DNA of 64,000 nucleotides from HGM12998 sp900756495 (GCA_958477305.1 CAUEFI010000008.1:62001-126000), one strand, 5' to 3'. Positions 1 to 9,738 are shown, counted from the stretch's first letter. The notes: generated from the sequence alone by a model not told the origin. Program-made: numbers and translations.

Positions 1-1433
1 TCCATTACACTGGGGTCATGGCACAGCCACACACCATCCTCAAAGTGGAGGAACATGCTGCGGTAGTCCAAGTTGACCGAGCCCACAGTGCCATACACGT
101 CGTCTACGGCAAAATTTTTGGCGTGTATAAAGCCGGGTGTATACTCAAAGATTCGTACTCCTGCCTCCAGCAAGGGCTCATAATGAGCCCTTGTCAGCTC
201 AAAAACTATCTTTTTGTCTGGAATATGCGGCGTAATAATGCGCACATCCACTCCCGCTTTTGCCGCGCTGCATAGAGCGGTGTTGAGACTGTCGCTGACA
301 ATCAGATAGGGCGTGGTAATGTAGACATATTGCTTGGCCTTGCTGACCAGGTTCAAATAAACTGTCTCGCCAACCGGCTCGTTATCCAGTGGGTTATCTG
401 CGTAAGGCTGAACATAATATCCCTTGCCCAAGGAAGCCTCTGGAGGCTGCCCATCAGGGCGGAGTCTGTCGTAATCCTCCTCTACCTCCCGGATATACCC
501 CCACATAGTCAGGAACATTACTGTCATACTCCAGGCGGCCTCGCCCTGGACCAAAATGGCACTGTCCTTCCAATGGCCGAAACGCTCCTTGACATTGATA
601 TACTCATCAGCGAGATTTACTCCGCCGGTAAAAGCTGTATGTCCGTCCACAATAAGGAGTTTGCGGTGATCCCGATTATTCATGCGAATGGATAAAATGG
701 GGCGGAACCGGTTAAAAACGCAGCATGGAATGCCTGTCTCCGCCTCAAACCTCTTGGCATAGCTCATGGGCAGCTTATAAATGCAGCCTACGTCATCATA
801 AATCACCCGCACGTCCACCCCGGCGGCGTGCTTCTCCTTCAAAATCTCCACAATAGAGTCCCAAAAAATACCGTGTTCAATGATGAAGTACTCGATAAAA
901 ATGTAACGCCGTGCCCGCCGAAGCTCTTCCAGCATCCTGGGAAAGACATCATCCCCCAATGGAAAATATTTCGTGTAGGTATTGGTATAGGCCGGACAGT
1001 GTGCATACCGCTCCAGATAGCGGGACTGGTTGACCGCATCCTGCCCAAACCCCGCAAGCAATTCGGCCTTACAGTCCTGATCTAATACCTCTGTCAGTTT
1101 TCTGTCCATTCCCTGCATTTTGCGGCGTACCCGGCCGGACAGACGGTTCCCGCCGCAGAACACATAAAACAGCCACCCCAGGATGGGAAAAATCAGAATC
1201 AATATAATCCAGGCGATTTTATAGCCCGGATCCGTCTGCCTGCTGACAATGACCAGAACTGCCAGTACTGACAGTCCCAGGAAAATCCAATACAGATAGA
1301 CAAAACTGCCTGAAAACCGAAGCATGGCGACAATCACGACCGCCGCCTGAAGGGCTATCAGCAGCGCCACAATTACCGAACGGTGAAACAAAAGTGAGAG
1401 CACCTTTTTGATATTTGGTCCCGTTCTCTTCAC
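1..1433 (-). CDS. cls: Cardiolipin synthase, phospholipase D superfamily (3' end cut by window edge)
   Basis: Joins two phosphatidylglycerol molecules into cardiolipin at the membrane. About 477 residues are visible; the family is usually near 500, so only a short C-terminal piece is missing. Two hydrophobic segments lie near residues 15-65 and a third ends in ILGWLFYVFCGG. Both phospholipase D HKD motifs are present: HRKLLIVDGHTAFTGG and, near the visible end, HAKNFAVDDVYGTVGS. The GTG start overlaps the dnaE stop as GTGA (1433-1430), so translation is probably coupled to dnaE. The next possible start, an ATG inside the first membrane segment, would remove part of that segment, so GTG is preferred. 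Confidence 0.9.
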   Translation of the reverse strand, partial: MKRTGPNIKKVLSLLFHRSVIVALLIALQAAVVIVAMLRFSGSFVYLYWIFLGLSVLAVLVIVSRQTDPGYKIAWIILILIFPILGWLFYVFCGGNRLSGRVRRKMQGMDRKLTEVLDQDCKAELLAGFGQDAVNQSRYLERYAHCPAYTNTYTKYFPLGDDVFPRMLEELRRARRYIFIEYFIIEHGIFWDSIVEILKEKHAAGVDVRVIYDDVGCIYKLPMSYAKRFEAETGIPCCVFNRFRPILSIRMNNRDHRKLLIVDGHTAFTGGVNLADEYINVKERFGHWKDSAILVQGEAAWSMTVMFLTMWGYIREVEEDYDRLRPDGQPPEASLGKGYYVQPYADNPLDNEPVGETVYLNLVSKAKQYVYITTPYLIVSDSLNTALCSAAKAGVDVRIITPHIPDKKIVFELTRAHYEPLLEAGVRIFEYTPGFIHAKNFAVDDVYGTVGSVNLDYRSMFLHFEDGVWLCHDPSVM

Positions 1434-4400
1434 GATTTCACCACCACATTTTCCGCGCCAAGCAGTTCAGTCAGTTCCCGCACCAGCGCCTGGTGAACCA
1501 CGCAGGGCGTCCCCAGCAGCTTTCCGGTGTCGGAACAGCGGATCTTCATCTGATCTTCCCCGGGAAACATCACCAAAATTCGTTTGATCTTCTCCCAGCG
1601 CGGATCCCCCAGACCTGAAATCTTGATATAAAGCTTTTTCCCTTGCTCAATACCAGCTGCTCCATCCGTCCCAGTCTCGGTCAACTGCCGAATCCGATCG
1701 CACATGAGCTGCGGCGCCTTCTCATCACGCACTGAAATCCGGCCTTCCGCCAAAACAGGCATGTTTTCCTTGAGCCACGGCCCGCACTCTCCCAGCACTC
1801 TGGAAAAAACCAGCATCTCCATAGCTCCTGTGTCGTCCTCCACAGTCACATAGGCCATAAGGGTGTTATTCCGGGTTGTTTTTGTCTTGGATGCCGTCAC
1901 TACGCCCGCTATTTTTAGCCTCTGGTCATCCCGATAAGTTGTCGGCCCCCCCTCCTGTGCAAAATCACTCAGGATGGATCCGATAGGGACGGCCTTGTAC
2001 TGCCGGGCCAGTGCCCGGTATTCATCCATGGGGTGCCCCGTCAGGTAGAGACCGGTGGTCTCTTTCTCCATGGTCATAAGCTCCCGCCGGCTGTACTCCT
2101 GGATGGCGGGAAGTTTCATTTCCGGAGCCGTCTGCGGTCCGTCTCCCCCTCCGCCGAAGAGGTCATATTGCCCCTCCAGATTCTTTTTTCTGGTCTGGGC
2201 AATGGAATCCACTACCTGCTCATAGACCTGCATGAGCTGGGAGCGGAACACCCCCATGCTGTCGAAGGCCCCACACTTGATGAGGTTCTCCAGTACCCGC
2301 TTGTTCAAATCCGCGTCAAACATGCGCTGGCAAAAGTCTGGAAATGATATAAAGGCGCCACCCTTTTCACGCTCTGTCAATACGTCGCTGATAAAGCCCC
2401 GCCCAACCCCTTTTACACCCACAAGGCCAAAACGGATACAGTCGCCGGAGACAGTGAAGTCGGCCCCCGACTCATTAATATCCGGCGGAAGGAGCGAAAT
2501 CCCACACTCCTTGCACTCTGCGATATACTCAGCCACCTTCTCACTGTAATCCAGCACCGAGGTAAGCAGGGCAGCCATATACTCCCTGGTGCGGTGGCAT
2601 TTAAACCACGCCGTCTGATAGGCCACAATGGCGTAGGATACCGCATGCGCCTTGTTGAATGCATAGTTTGCAAAGTCGTATATCTCGTCGTAAATATCCT
2701 CCGCAGTCTGTTCCGAAATGCCGTTGGCGATGCAGCCGGAAATCCCCCGTTCCGCGTCTCCATAGATGAAGGATTTTCTCTCCCGCTCAATCTGTGCCTT
2801 TTTCTTCTTGGAGATGGCCCGGCGCACCATATCGGCCTGGCCCAGGGTATACCCCGCCAGCTTGCGGAAAATTTCAATCACCTGCTCCTGATAGACGATA
2901 CACCCGTAGGTCACGGAGAGAATCGGCTCCAGCAGAGGATGCTTGTACTTCACCTTGTCCGGATTTTGTTTGCAGGCGATGAAGCGCGGAATGGAGTCCA
3001 TAGGCCCCGGGCGGTAAAGGGCAATGATAGCCGTAATATCTTCAATATTCTGGGGCTTCAGGCCCACACATACGCCTGTCATTCCCGCCGATTCCATCTG
3101 AAACACGCCTGAGGTCCTGCCGTCCGAGAGCATCTGGAAAACCTCCGGATCGTTGTCCGGAATATCGCGCAAAGTGAAGCCCGGCTCCCTCGCCGCCACC
3201 ATCTTCACCGTATCGTCCAGAATGGTCAGGTTGCGCAGCCCCAGGAAATCCATCTTGAGGAGGCCCAACTCCTCCAGGGTGGTCATGACGTATTGCGTGA
3301 CCACCGATTCGTCATTTTTCGCCAGTGGGACATAGTCTACCACCGGGAGGCGGGTAATAACCACCCCGGCCGCATGGGTGGATGCGTGCCGGGGCATCCC
3401 CTCAATGGAGCGTGCGGTATCAATCAACGCCTTCACCTGTTCGTCCCCTTCGTAGAGCTCCGGGAGGGGCTTGGACAGCTTCAGGGACTCGTCCAAGGTG
3501 ATATGGATGTTGTTTGGGCCGCTTGGAACCTGCTTGGCAATGGCATCCACATCGGCATAAGGGACATTAAGCGCCCGTCCTACATCCCGAATGGCTCCCC
3601 TGGCCGCCATCGTACCGAAGGTGACAATCTGGGCCACATGGTCATATCCGTACTTATCCTGGACGTACTCAATGACCTCCTGCCTCCTCCGGATACAGAA
3701 GTCAATATCAATGTCGGGCATCGTGACCCGCTCCGGGTTGAGAAAGCGCTCAAAATAGAGGCTGTATTTCATGGGATCCACATCGGTGATGTCCAGGCAG
3801 TAAGCCACCATGGAGCCTGCCGCCGATCCCCGGCCCGGCCCCACGGGGATCCCCCTTCCTTTGGCAAAACCGATGAAATCAGAGACGATTAAGAAGTAGT
3901 CCACAAAGCCCATTTGCCGGATGATTTCCATCTCATAGTTCAGGCGATCCAGATAGCCCTCAGGGCGGTGCGGATACCGGCGCCGGAATCCCTCCTCACA
4001 GAGCTTCTGAAAGTAGGCATCCCCATCGCTGTAGCCTGCGGGAAGCTTGAATTCCGGCAGGTGATGCACCCCAAACTGAAATTCTACCTGACACATATCC
4101 GCGATCTTTTCCGTATTCTCCACTGCCTCAGGATAATCCGGAAAGAGCGCGGCCATCTCTGACTCCGACTTGATGTAGAATTCCTGAGTCTCAAATTTCA
4201 TTCTTCCCGGATCGTCCACCGTCTTTCCCATCTGGATGCACATGAGGGTGTCCTGCATGACAGCATCTTCCCGGGTCAGATAGTGGGCGTCGTTGGTCAC
4301 CACCAGCGGAATACCGGTCTCCTGGTGCAGCCTCAGGATCCCCCGCGCCGCCTCCCGTTGATCTGGGATACCGTGATCCTGGATCTCCAGATAAAAGCGA

Positions 4401-4909
4401 TCCGGGCCAAAAAGCTCCGCCATCTCCAGCGCGTATTGCTTGGCCCCCTCGTAGTTGCTGCCCAAAATCAGCCGTGGGATTTCCCCCGCAAGGCAGGCCG
4501 ACAGCGCAATGAGGCCCTCGGAGTGCTGCCTGAGCAATTCCTGGTCAATTCTCGGCTTAATGTAAAAGCCCTCCAGAAAGGCAGAAGAAACCAGGCGGCA
4601 CAAATTGCGGTAGCCGGTCTCATTCTCACAGAGCAGCACCAAATGCCGGGACTCTGCGTCATATTCGTGGATCCGGTCGGTGCGCCTGCGTCCCTGCGGC
4701 GCTACATAGACTTCACAGCCGATGATAGGCTTGATTCCCTCGGCCTTGGCCGCCTTATAAAAATCCACCGCGCCGTACATCACTCCATGATCGGTAATGG
4801 CAACCGCGGTCTGTCCCAGCTCCTTAACACGCTTTACCAGTCCTGGAATACGGCAGGCGCCGTCCAGGAGGGAAAATTCCGTATGAACATGCAGGTGGAC
4901 AAAGGACAT
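1430..4909 (-). CDS. dnaE: DNA polymerase III alpha subunit, DnaE type
   Basis: Replicative/error-prone DNA polymerase catalytic subunit, 1159 residues, the usual DnaE length. The N-terminal PHP domain starts with FVHLHVHTEFSLLDGA. The polymerase core carries GPGRGSAAGS and the catalytic acidic motif PDIDIDFCIRRR, followed by a helix-hairpin-helix region and a C-terminal OB-fold (KIAGVVTASKTKTTRNN). There is no intrinsic DnaQ-like exonuclease insert, so this is not PolC. The ATG is preceded by GAGGTGATG. Its stop overlaps the start of the cardiolipin synthase gene. Identification is secure; whether it is the main replicase or a lagging-strand/repair polymerase (Firmicutes usually also have PolC) cannot be told here. 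Confidence 0.97.
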   Translation of the reverse strand: MSFVHLHVHTEFSLLDGACRIPGLVKRVKELGQTAVAITDHGVMYGAVDFYKAAKAEGIKPIIGCEVYVAPQGRRRTDRIHEYDAESRHLVLLCENETGYRNLCRLVSSAFLEGFYIKPRIDQELLRQHSEGLIALSACLAGEIPRLILGSNYEGAKQYALEMAELFGPDRFYLEIQDHGIPDQREAARGILRLHQETGIPLVVTNDAHYLTREDAVMQDTLMCIQMGKTVDDPGRMKFETQEFYIKSESEMAALFPDYPEAVENTEKIADMCQVEFQFGVHHLPEFKLPAGYSDGDAYFQKLCEEGFRRRYPHRPEGYLDRLNYEMEIIRQMGFVDYFLIVSDFIGFAKGRGIPVGPGRGSAAGSMVAYCLDITDVDPMKYSLYFERFLNPERVTMPDIDIDFCIRRRQEVIEYVQDKYGYDHVAQIVTFGTMAARGAIRDVGRALNVPYADVDAIAKQVPSGPNNIHITLDESLKLSKPLPELYEGDEQVKALIDTARSIEGMPRHASTHAAGVVITRLPVVDYVPLAKNDESVVTQYVMTTLEELGLLKMDFLGLRNLTILDDTVKMVAAREPGFTLRDIPDNDPEVFQMLSDGRTSGVFQMESAGMTGVCVGLKPQNIEDITAIIALYRPGPMDSIPRFIACKQNPDKVKYKHPLLEPILSVTYGCIVYQEQVIEIFRKLAGYTLGQADMVRRAISKKKKAQIERERKSFIYGDAERGISGCIANGISEQTAEDIYDEIYDFANYAFNKAHAVSYAIVAYQTAWFKCHRTREYMAALLTSVLDYSEKVAEYIAECKECGISLLPPDINESGADFTVSGDCIRFGLVGVKGVGRGFISDVLTEREKGGAFISFPDFCQRMFDADLNKRVLENLIKCGAFDSMGVFRSQLMQVYEQVVDSIAQTRKKNLEGQYDLFGGGGDGPQTAPEMKLPAIQEYSRRELMTMEKETTGLYLTGHPMDEYRALARQYKAVPIGSILSDFAQEGGPTTYRDDQRLKIAGVVTASKTKTTRNNTLMAYVTVEDDTGAMEMLVFSRVLGECGPWLKENMPVLAEGRISVRDEKAPQLMCDRIRQLTETGTDGAAGIEQGKKLYIKISGLGDPRWEKIKRILVMFPGEDQMKIRCSDTGKLLGTPCVVHQALVRELTELLGAENVVVKS

Positions 4910-5309
4910 ATCATCACCTCATTGGTATTGTTGCTCCCACGCGCCTATGACAGTATAGCGCCGCAGTTTGGGCAGCGCCTCTCCCCGTCTGTCTGCGGTC
5001 TGGCAGGCGGCCGGCTGAACGTCGGAGAACGGGGCAGCCGCAGCATGGACAGCACTTTACCAGCGCACAGAGGCCGATTATTGTAACAGGAAAAAAGCAA
5101 ACAAGTCCGGCCGCCATCAGAACGCCTCCCGGCAGGTCTCTGCCGTACCGGCACAGCATCCCCCTATTGTCAGCGCCTCCAGGGCAAGGGCATCTAAAAG
5201 TCTGACATGTCTGCGGATAAAAGCTTTCACTGCTTGTCCTCTCTCTTCTTGTTCCGTCCTGTGGAAACACCTGCGGCGTGCTTCCACTCGCGCTCTACCA
5301 ATTTCCTCC
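4910..5309 (-). other. Gene-poor interval between whiA and dnaE; possible small, split membrane/zinc-ribbon ORF
   Basis: About 400 bases without a convincing gene. On the minus strand a short frame begins at a GTG near 5231, with a GAGAGG motif upstream, and stops after 37 codons. A second frame gives a hydrophobic stretch (MAAGLVCFFPVTIIGL) and a third, overlapping, frame ends in CPNCGAILS, which resembles half of a zinc ribbon. Together they look like one small membrane protein with a C-terminal zinc ribbon broken by a frameshift, or simple noise in GC-rich DNA. No terminator or strong promoter was recognised. Confidence 0.3.
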
Positions 5310-6206
5310 CTACCGCTTTGACAGCTCCACCAGCTTCCGCAGCCGGTGGTTAAACGCCGACTTGGTCACCGGTGGGTCGCAGAGCTCGGCGAGCTGGGCC
5401 AAGGTAAGCTCAGGGTGGGCGGCCCGGAGATCCACCGCCTCCTTGAGTTTATCAGGCAGTTCAAGAAGCATTCCCCGCTCCTCCAGAATCCGTATCGCCT
5501 CCAACTGCTCCTGGGCTGCCTCCACCGCCTTGTCCAGATTAGCCGCGTCGCAGTTGACCCGGCGGTTGATACTGCCCCGCAGGTCCTTTTCTGCCTTTGC
5601 GTTCATCATCTCCATGGCGGCCAGCGGAGCTCCCAGGGAGGTCAAAAACTCCTCAATGGCCTCGCTCTGCTTAAAATAGGTCACATAGTTGGCTTTGCGC
5701 GTGGTCTCCTTAGGCGCAAAACCTGCGTCCAGCAGCAGCGAGATCATCTCCCGGCTGACACTGTAGTGCGAGGTGACCAGCTCCAGGTGATAGCGCTTTC
5801 CGGGGTCGGTCACCGATCCGCCCGCCAGGAAAGCCCCCCTAAAAAAGGCCGTGCGGCAGTGATCCTCCTCCAGAACGGCAAAGTTGATATGGTGGGCGAC
5901 GCTCTCAGCCGGATCATAGCCGAAGGTCTCCGACAGGACGGCGAGCTTGTCCGGCTCCGTAATGGCGAAGGTCTGCTTTCCTCCCCCACCCGGCTCCGGC
6001 TGCCGGTCAAAGTCCAGCTTAAACGCTTTGCGAAAGAGAAGGGGCAGCCGGCGTGCAAAATCCTCCGACTCGGTGATGATACGGATTTCCCGGCGGCTGT
6101 AGTGGTTGCAGTAGAGCAGTACACCGTAAGCCTCAGCCTGGGCACAGCAGCGGCGGCTAAGCGGGATTCGGCAGAGCTCTGCTTTGGTCTCACTGGCAAA
6201 AGACAT
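5310..6206 (-). CDS. whiA: WhiA-family DNA-binding protein
   Basis: A 298-residue WhiA orthologue: N-terminal LAGLIDADG-like fold followed by a C-terminal helix-turn-helix (AELCDPPVTKSAFNHRLRKL). In Firmicutes it is linked to cell division and chromosome segregation, in actinomycetes to sporulation control. Start chosen at MSFASETKAELCRIP, the normal family N-terminus; the frame is open 96 codons further upstream but that part overlaps yvcK and is nonsensical. It is the last gene of murB-rapZ-yvcK-whiA, an order conserved widely in Firmicutes, with 13 bases between yvcK and whiA. Confidence 0.93.
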   Translation of the reverse strand: MSFASETKAELCRIPLSRRCCAQAEAYGVLLYCNHYSRREIRIITESEDFARRLPLLFRKAFKLDFDRQPEPGGGGKQTFAITEPDKLAVLSETFGYDPAESVAHHINFAVLEEDHCRTAFFRGAFLAGGSVTDPGKRYHLELVTSHYSVSREMISLLLDAGFAPKETTRKANYVTYFKQSEAIEEFLTSLGAPLAAMEMMNAKAEKDLRGSINRRVNCDAANLDKAVEAAQEQLEAIRILEERGMLLELPDKLKEAVDLRAAHPELTLAQLAELCDPPVTKSAFNHRLRKLVELSKR

Positions 6207-6219
6207 CGCCCCATCCTCC

Positions 6220-7227
6220 TCAAAATATCCTGGTGTCGGCCCGCTCCCGATAAATATCCATAATGGCGGCGGCCAGCCGCGCCACAGAGTGGCGGGCGTA
6301 GTCCGAGGTCTCGGAGGACACAGGACGGGTAATGAGCTCCACCCCCAGCGCCTCCACCGCCTGCCGGTCCACCACGATAGGCACGGCGTCCTCCTCCTTA
6401 TAGCGCTCGACCAGCCCCGGCCGCACGGGAGCCGAATTGGCCAGGCACAGGTCCACAAGGCCGGGACCCGAGTGGCGCAGCAGGGCGGCCACATGATCGG
6501 AGGCCGTCATTCCCTCTGTCTCCCCATCCTGGGTCATAATATTGCAGATGTACATCTTAAGCCCCTTCGCCGACCGAATCGCGTCGGCCACCCCCTCGAC
6601 CAGCAGATTGGGAATCACGCTGGTATACAGGCTCCCTGGCCCCAAAAGAATCAGATCGGCCTCCCCGATGGCTTTCAGGGTCTCGGGCAGTGCTGCAGGC
6701 CGTTCCGGCAGGAGCCTTACGTGGGAAATGCGGCAGTCCTGCATCTTTTTAAACTGAAAGATTTTAGACTCCCCCACCACATGTGTGCCGTTCTCAAATA
6801 TGGCCTCCAGGGCTACGTCTGCATTGGTAACCGGGAGCACCCGGCCTGAAATAGCCAACACCTCGCTCATCCGGGCCACAGCCTGGTCAAAGGAGGGAGA
6901 AATACCGTTGAGCGCAGCCAAAATCAGATTTCCAAAAGACTGTCCCGCCAAACTGCCCGATCCCTTTGGAAAGCGGTAGCTCAGCAGCTGTTCCATCACA
7001 GGCTCCACATTGGCCAGGGCCTCCATGCAGTGGCGGATATCCCCCGGAGGCGGCATACCTAAATCCTGCCGCAGCACCCCGGATCCGCCCCCGTCGTCGG
7101 CCACGGTGACAATGGCGGTTAAGTTTTTGGTATATAGCTTCAGCCCCCGCAGCATCGTGGAGAGACCTGTTCCGCCGCCGATAGCGACAATGTGAGGTCC
7201 TCCGAAGCAGGTTCCATTCTCCACCAT
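6220..7227 (-). CDS. yvcK: YvcK/CofD-like protein (gluconeogenesis factor family)
   Basis: A 335-residue protein of the YvcK family, UDP-sugar-binding proteins needed for normal cell shape and growth on gluconeogenic carbon in Bacillus. The N-terminal nucleotide-binding loop is visible as VAIGGGTGLSTMLRGLK, followed by TVADDGGGSGVLR and GDIRHCMEAL, and a later LLGPGSLYTSVIPNLL segment typical of the CofD-like fold. It starts 3 bases after the rapZ stop and is followed closely by whiA, so the three are almost certainly co-transcribed. Confidence 0.94.
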   Translation of the reverse strand: MVENGTCFGGPHIVAIGGGTGLSTMLRGLKLYTKNLTAIVTVADDGGGSGVLRQDLGMPPPGDIRHCMEALANVEPVMEQLLSYRFPKGSGSLAGQSFGNLILAALNGISPSFDQAVARMSEVLAISGRVLPVTNADVALEAIFENGTHVVGESKIFQFKKMQDCRISHVRLLPERPAALPETLKAIGEADLILLGPGSLYTSVIPNLLVEGVADAIRSAKGLKMYICNIMTQDGETEGMTASDHVAALLRHSGPGLVDLCLANSAPVRPGLVERYKEEDAVPIVVDRQAVEALGVELITRPVSSETSDYARHSVARLAAAIMDIYRERADTRIF

Positions 7228-7230
7228 GCC

Positions 7231-8091
7231 CTACCCCCTCGTCATATCCCGGTGGTTCTCGTTGGCCGTATATCCCTTCTGGCGGATAAATTCAGCCAGC
7301 GCCCTGGTGATGGCAACCGAGCGGTGGTGTCCGCCGGTACACCCAACGGCAATCACCAGAACCGTCTTCCCCTCTGCTACATACTGTGGCAGAAGAAACC
7401 CCATCAGATGCTCCAGATGGGTCATAAAGTCCCTGGTCTGCTGATAGCCGAAAACAAAGCTATAAACCGGCTCATCCAGCCCGGTCTGGTCCCGCAGTTC
7501 TTTGATGTAAAATGGATTGGGCAAAAAACGTACGTCAAAGACCAGGTCGGCCTCAATGGGAATCCCATGCTTAAAGCCGAAGGAGATGACATTGACCGTC
7601 ATATCCGCCGCAGGCCCGCCGCTGCCGAAAAGGCGCAGCACCTCTCCCCGCAGCTTGGCCGTGGACAGGGCGGTGGTGTCGATGATATACTCCGCCCGCT
7701 GGCGCACCGGCGAGAGAGCCTCCCGCTCCCGGTGAACCGCCTCGTCCAGGGATCGTCCGTTTTTGGCCAGAGGGTGGAGACGGCGCGTCTCCTTGTAGCG
7801 GTTGATAATCGTCTCCACACCGGCCTCCACAAAGAGGATTTTATAGGCGCAGCCCATCCGTTTGAGCTCATCCAGCGCCTCAAAAAGCCCCTCAAACGTC
7901 TGTCCTCCGCGGATATCAGTCACAAGGGCCACCCGATCATAGCGGCCCTGCCCTGCCATACAGAGTTCGGCAAACTTGGGAATCAGAGCCGCGGGCATAT
8001 TGTCCACCACATAGAAGCCGGCATCCTCCAGGAAGGAGGCTGTTTTACTTTTGCCAGCCCCCGAAAGGCCGGAAATAATCACAAATTCCAT
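7231..8091 (-). CDS. rapZ: RapZ/YvcJ nucleotide-binding protein
   Basis: A 286-residue RapZ (YvcJ) orthologue. The Walker A motif is at the very start (ISGLSGAGKSKTA), the conserved DIRGGQTF motif follows near residue 60, and the C-terminal RNA-/ligand-binding half ends with the signature GCTGGHHRSVAITRALAEF. In Escherichia coli RapZ controls GlmS through a small RNA; in Firmicutes the role is less clear and involves cell-envelope precursors and competence. Its position between murB and yvcK fits an envelope role. Confidence 0.95.
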   Translation of the reverse strand: MEFVIISGLSGAGKSKTASFLEDAGFYVVDNMPAALIPKFAELCMAGQGRYDRVALVTDIRGGQTFEGLFEALDELKRMGCAYKILFVEAGVETIINRYKETRRLHPLAKNGRSLDEAVHREREALSPVRQRAEYIIDTTALSTAKLRGEVLRLFGSGGPAADMTVNVISFGFKHGIPIEADLVFDVRFLPNPFYIKELRDQTGLDEPVYSFVFGYQQTRDFMTHLEHLMGFLLPQYVAEGKTVLVIAVGCTGGHHRSVAITRALAEFIRQKGYTANENHRDMTRG

Positions 8092-8111
8092 CTCTCATCA
8101 TCTCTTTCGCA

Positions 8112-9026
8112 TCAAAAACCCAGCGTTTTCACTTCCAGCTCCAACAGTACGCCTCTCTCCCGGAGCACCGTCTCCCGCACATAGTCGATCAGCTTTCGCA
8201 GATCATCACAGGTTGCCCCGTCCTTATTGATGAGAAAGCCGGCGTGTTTTTCCGATACTTGGGCTCCCCCTATGGTATGACCCTTCAGGCCGCACTCCTC
8301 AATGAGGGCGGCTGCAAAGTATCCCGCGGGACGCTTGAAGGTACTTCCGGCGCTGGGATATTCCAACGGCTGCTTCTCCCGCCGCCGCCGGGCCAATTCA
8401 TCCATGCGGGCCTTAATTTCGTTCCGTTCGCCCTGTTGAAGGAGGAACTCAGCGCCCAAAATCAGCCGCTCTCCGCCGGAAAAGGCGCTGTGGCGGTAAG
8501 AAAAGGCGCAGCGCTCTGCCGGTATGGTCTCTACCTCGCCCGACAGGGTTAAACAGGTCACTGAGCTGATCACCTGGCACAGCTCCCCGCCGTAGGCCCC
8601 GGCATTCATGGTAACTCCACCTCCCAGGCTGCCGGGAATTCCATGGGCAAACTCCAGCCCGGTCAGCCCCCGGTTCAAGGCTGTGTTTGCCAGCCGTGAG
8701 AGGAGCACGGCGCTCCCTGCCGCCAAACGGCCGTTTTCCTCCCGCACCAGATCCAGCTCCCCGGCCGGCTTGACGATAAATCCGTCATACCCGGCGTCAG
8801 ATACCAGCAGGTTGGATCCGTTACCCATGTAGAACGGGACTACCCCCAGGTCGGCGGCTGTCCGAACGGCCTCAGCCGCTTGAACAGCAGTTCTTGGAAG
8901 GGCCATCAACTTTACAGGTCCGCCCACCCGGAAGGAGGTGTGGCGGGCCATGGGCTCCTGCTCCCGCAGCTCCAAGTCCGGGCAACGCGAGGCAAGTGTC
9001 TGCGCCAATGCATCCAACAAATTCAT
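8112..9026 (-). CDS. murB: UDP-N-acetylenolpyruvoylglucosamine reductase
   Basis: Second committed step of peptidoglycan precursor synthesis: NADPH-dependent reduction of UDP-GlcNAc-enolpyruvate to UDP-MurNAc, FAD-dependent. FAD-binding motifs are visible (RHTSFRVGGP, GNGSNLLVSD, GIPGSLGGGVTMNAGAYGG), then the catalytic serine region SAGSTFKRP and a C-terminal glutamate in LLELEVKTLGF. The insert pattern is that of the shorter Firmicute enzyme. The ATG of MNLLDALAQ is preceded by GGAGG at a spacing of 6; an upstream in-frame TTG lies inside the ribosome-binding site and is rejected. Confidence 0.95.
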   Translation of the reverse strand: MNLLDALAQTLASRCPDLELREQEPMARHTSFRVGGPVKLMALPRTAVQAAEAVRTAADLGVVPFYMGNGSNLLVSDAGYDGFIVKPAGELDLVREENGRLAAGSAVLLSRLANTALNRGLTGLEFAHGIPGSLGGGVTMNAGAYGGELCQVISSVTCLTLSGEVETIPAERCAFSYRHSAFSGGERLILGAEFLLQQGERNEIKARMDELARRRREKQPLEYPSAGSTFKRPAGYFAAALIEECGLKGHTIGGAQVSEKHAGFLINKDGATCDDLRKLIDYVRETVLRERGVLLELEVKTLGF

Positions 9027-9063
9027 AGCACCCTCCAAAACAGAGATACGAACTTAGTTTATT

Positions 9064-9072
9064 ATTATATCA
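9064..9072 (-). promoter_or_regulatory. Extended -10 promoter of the murB-rapZ-yvcK-whiA operon
   Basis: Reading the minus strand, TGATATAAT (9072-9064) is a perfect extended -10 element about 40 bases before the murB start. The -35 region (TTCTAA at 17 bases) is poor, as usual for extended -10 promoters. Confidence 0.6.
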
Positions 9073-9100
9073 GAATTCTTCGACAATTAGAAGGGTCCTG

Positions 9101-9140
9101 AAAAAAGTTCCGCATAGCCCGGTCCGACAACATCGGAACC
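9101..9140 (-). terminator. Probable terminator after the GNAT gene
   Basis: On the minus strand GGTTCCG (9140-9134) can pair with CGGAAC (9112-9107), followed directly by six T. The loop is long and contains a second small hairpin. It sits between the acetyltransferase stop and the murB promoter. Confidence 0.5.
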
Positions 9141-9168
9141 GTGTTCCTGTTCCGGCGCTGTCAATCCG

Positions 9169-9738
9169 TCACTGCACCTGTCGCAGCAGACGTGCCACCG
9201 CTGCTCCCTCAAGCGCCCGGATGCTTAAAACCGGCTTTGGATCCAGTTCATAGGACGCAATCTCTTTTTCAAACCACGCCACATCGTGCCAGGCACCTGC
9301 CTTATAGCCCGTATTGTGGTAGACTCCCAGGCAGCGGAACCCCATCGACTGGTGAAGCATCTCACTTTTCAGATTCGGGATGGTAACTCCGCCGTATACC
9401 GTCTTTACCCCCTGGAGCTTCAGCAGTTCTATCAGCAGGCCGTACAGCTTCCTTCCCAGTCCTTTTGAAGTGTACGTCCGATCCAAATAGATTGACAGCT
9501 CTGCATTCCACTGATAGGCAGCCCGCTCCATCTGGCGGTGGGCATAGGCGTACCCCACAATCCGCCCTTTCTCCTCACACACCAAGTATGGATAATCACG
9601 GGCAATTTCAGCAATGCGCCCTGCAAACGCCTCCTCTGTGGGAAGAGCGCATTCGAAGGTAATGGGCGTGTCAATATACTGTGCGTAAATACAAAGCAGC
9701 TCTTTGCTGTCTGCCACCTGTGCAAATCTTATGTTCAT
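9169..9738 (-). CDS. GNAT-family N-acetyltransferase (Pat/MnaT-like amino-acid acetyltransferase)
   Basis: A 189-residue Gcn5-related acetyltransferase. The acetyl-CoA pyrophosphate loop is visible as RTYTSKGLGRKLYGLL, preceded by the beta-4 strand NAELSIYLD, and followed by YGGVTIPNLKSEMLHQSMGF and GVYHNTGYKAGAWHDVAWFEK, the segment characteristic of phosphinothricin/methionine-sulfone acetyltransferases. The substrate is probably an amino acid or amino-acid-like antimetabolite. The ATG is preceded by GAGGTGG at a suitable distance; the in-frame GTG three codons earlier falls in that site. Single-gene unit bounded by terminators on both sides. Confidence 0.85.
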   Translation of the reverse strand: MNIRFAQVADSKELLCIYAQYIDTPITFECALPTEEAFAGRIAEIARDYPYLVCEEKGRIVGYAYAHRQMERAAYQWNAELSIYLDRTYTSKGLGRKLYGLLIELLKLQGVKTVYGGVTIPNLKSEMLHQSMGFRCLGVYHNTGYKAGAWHDVAWFEKEIASYELDPKPVLSIRALEGAAVARLLRQVQ

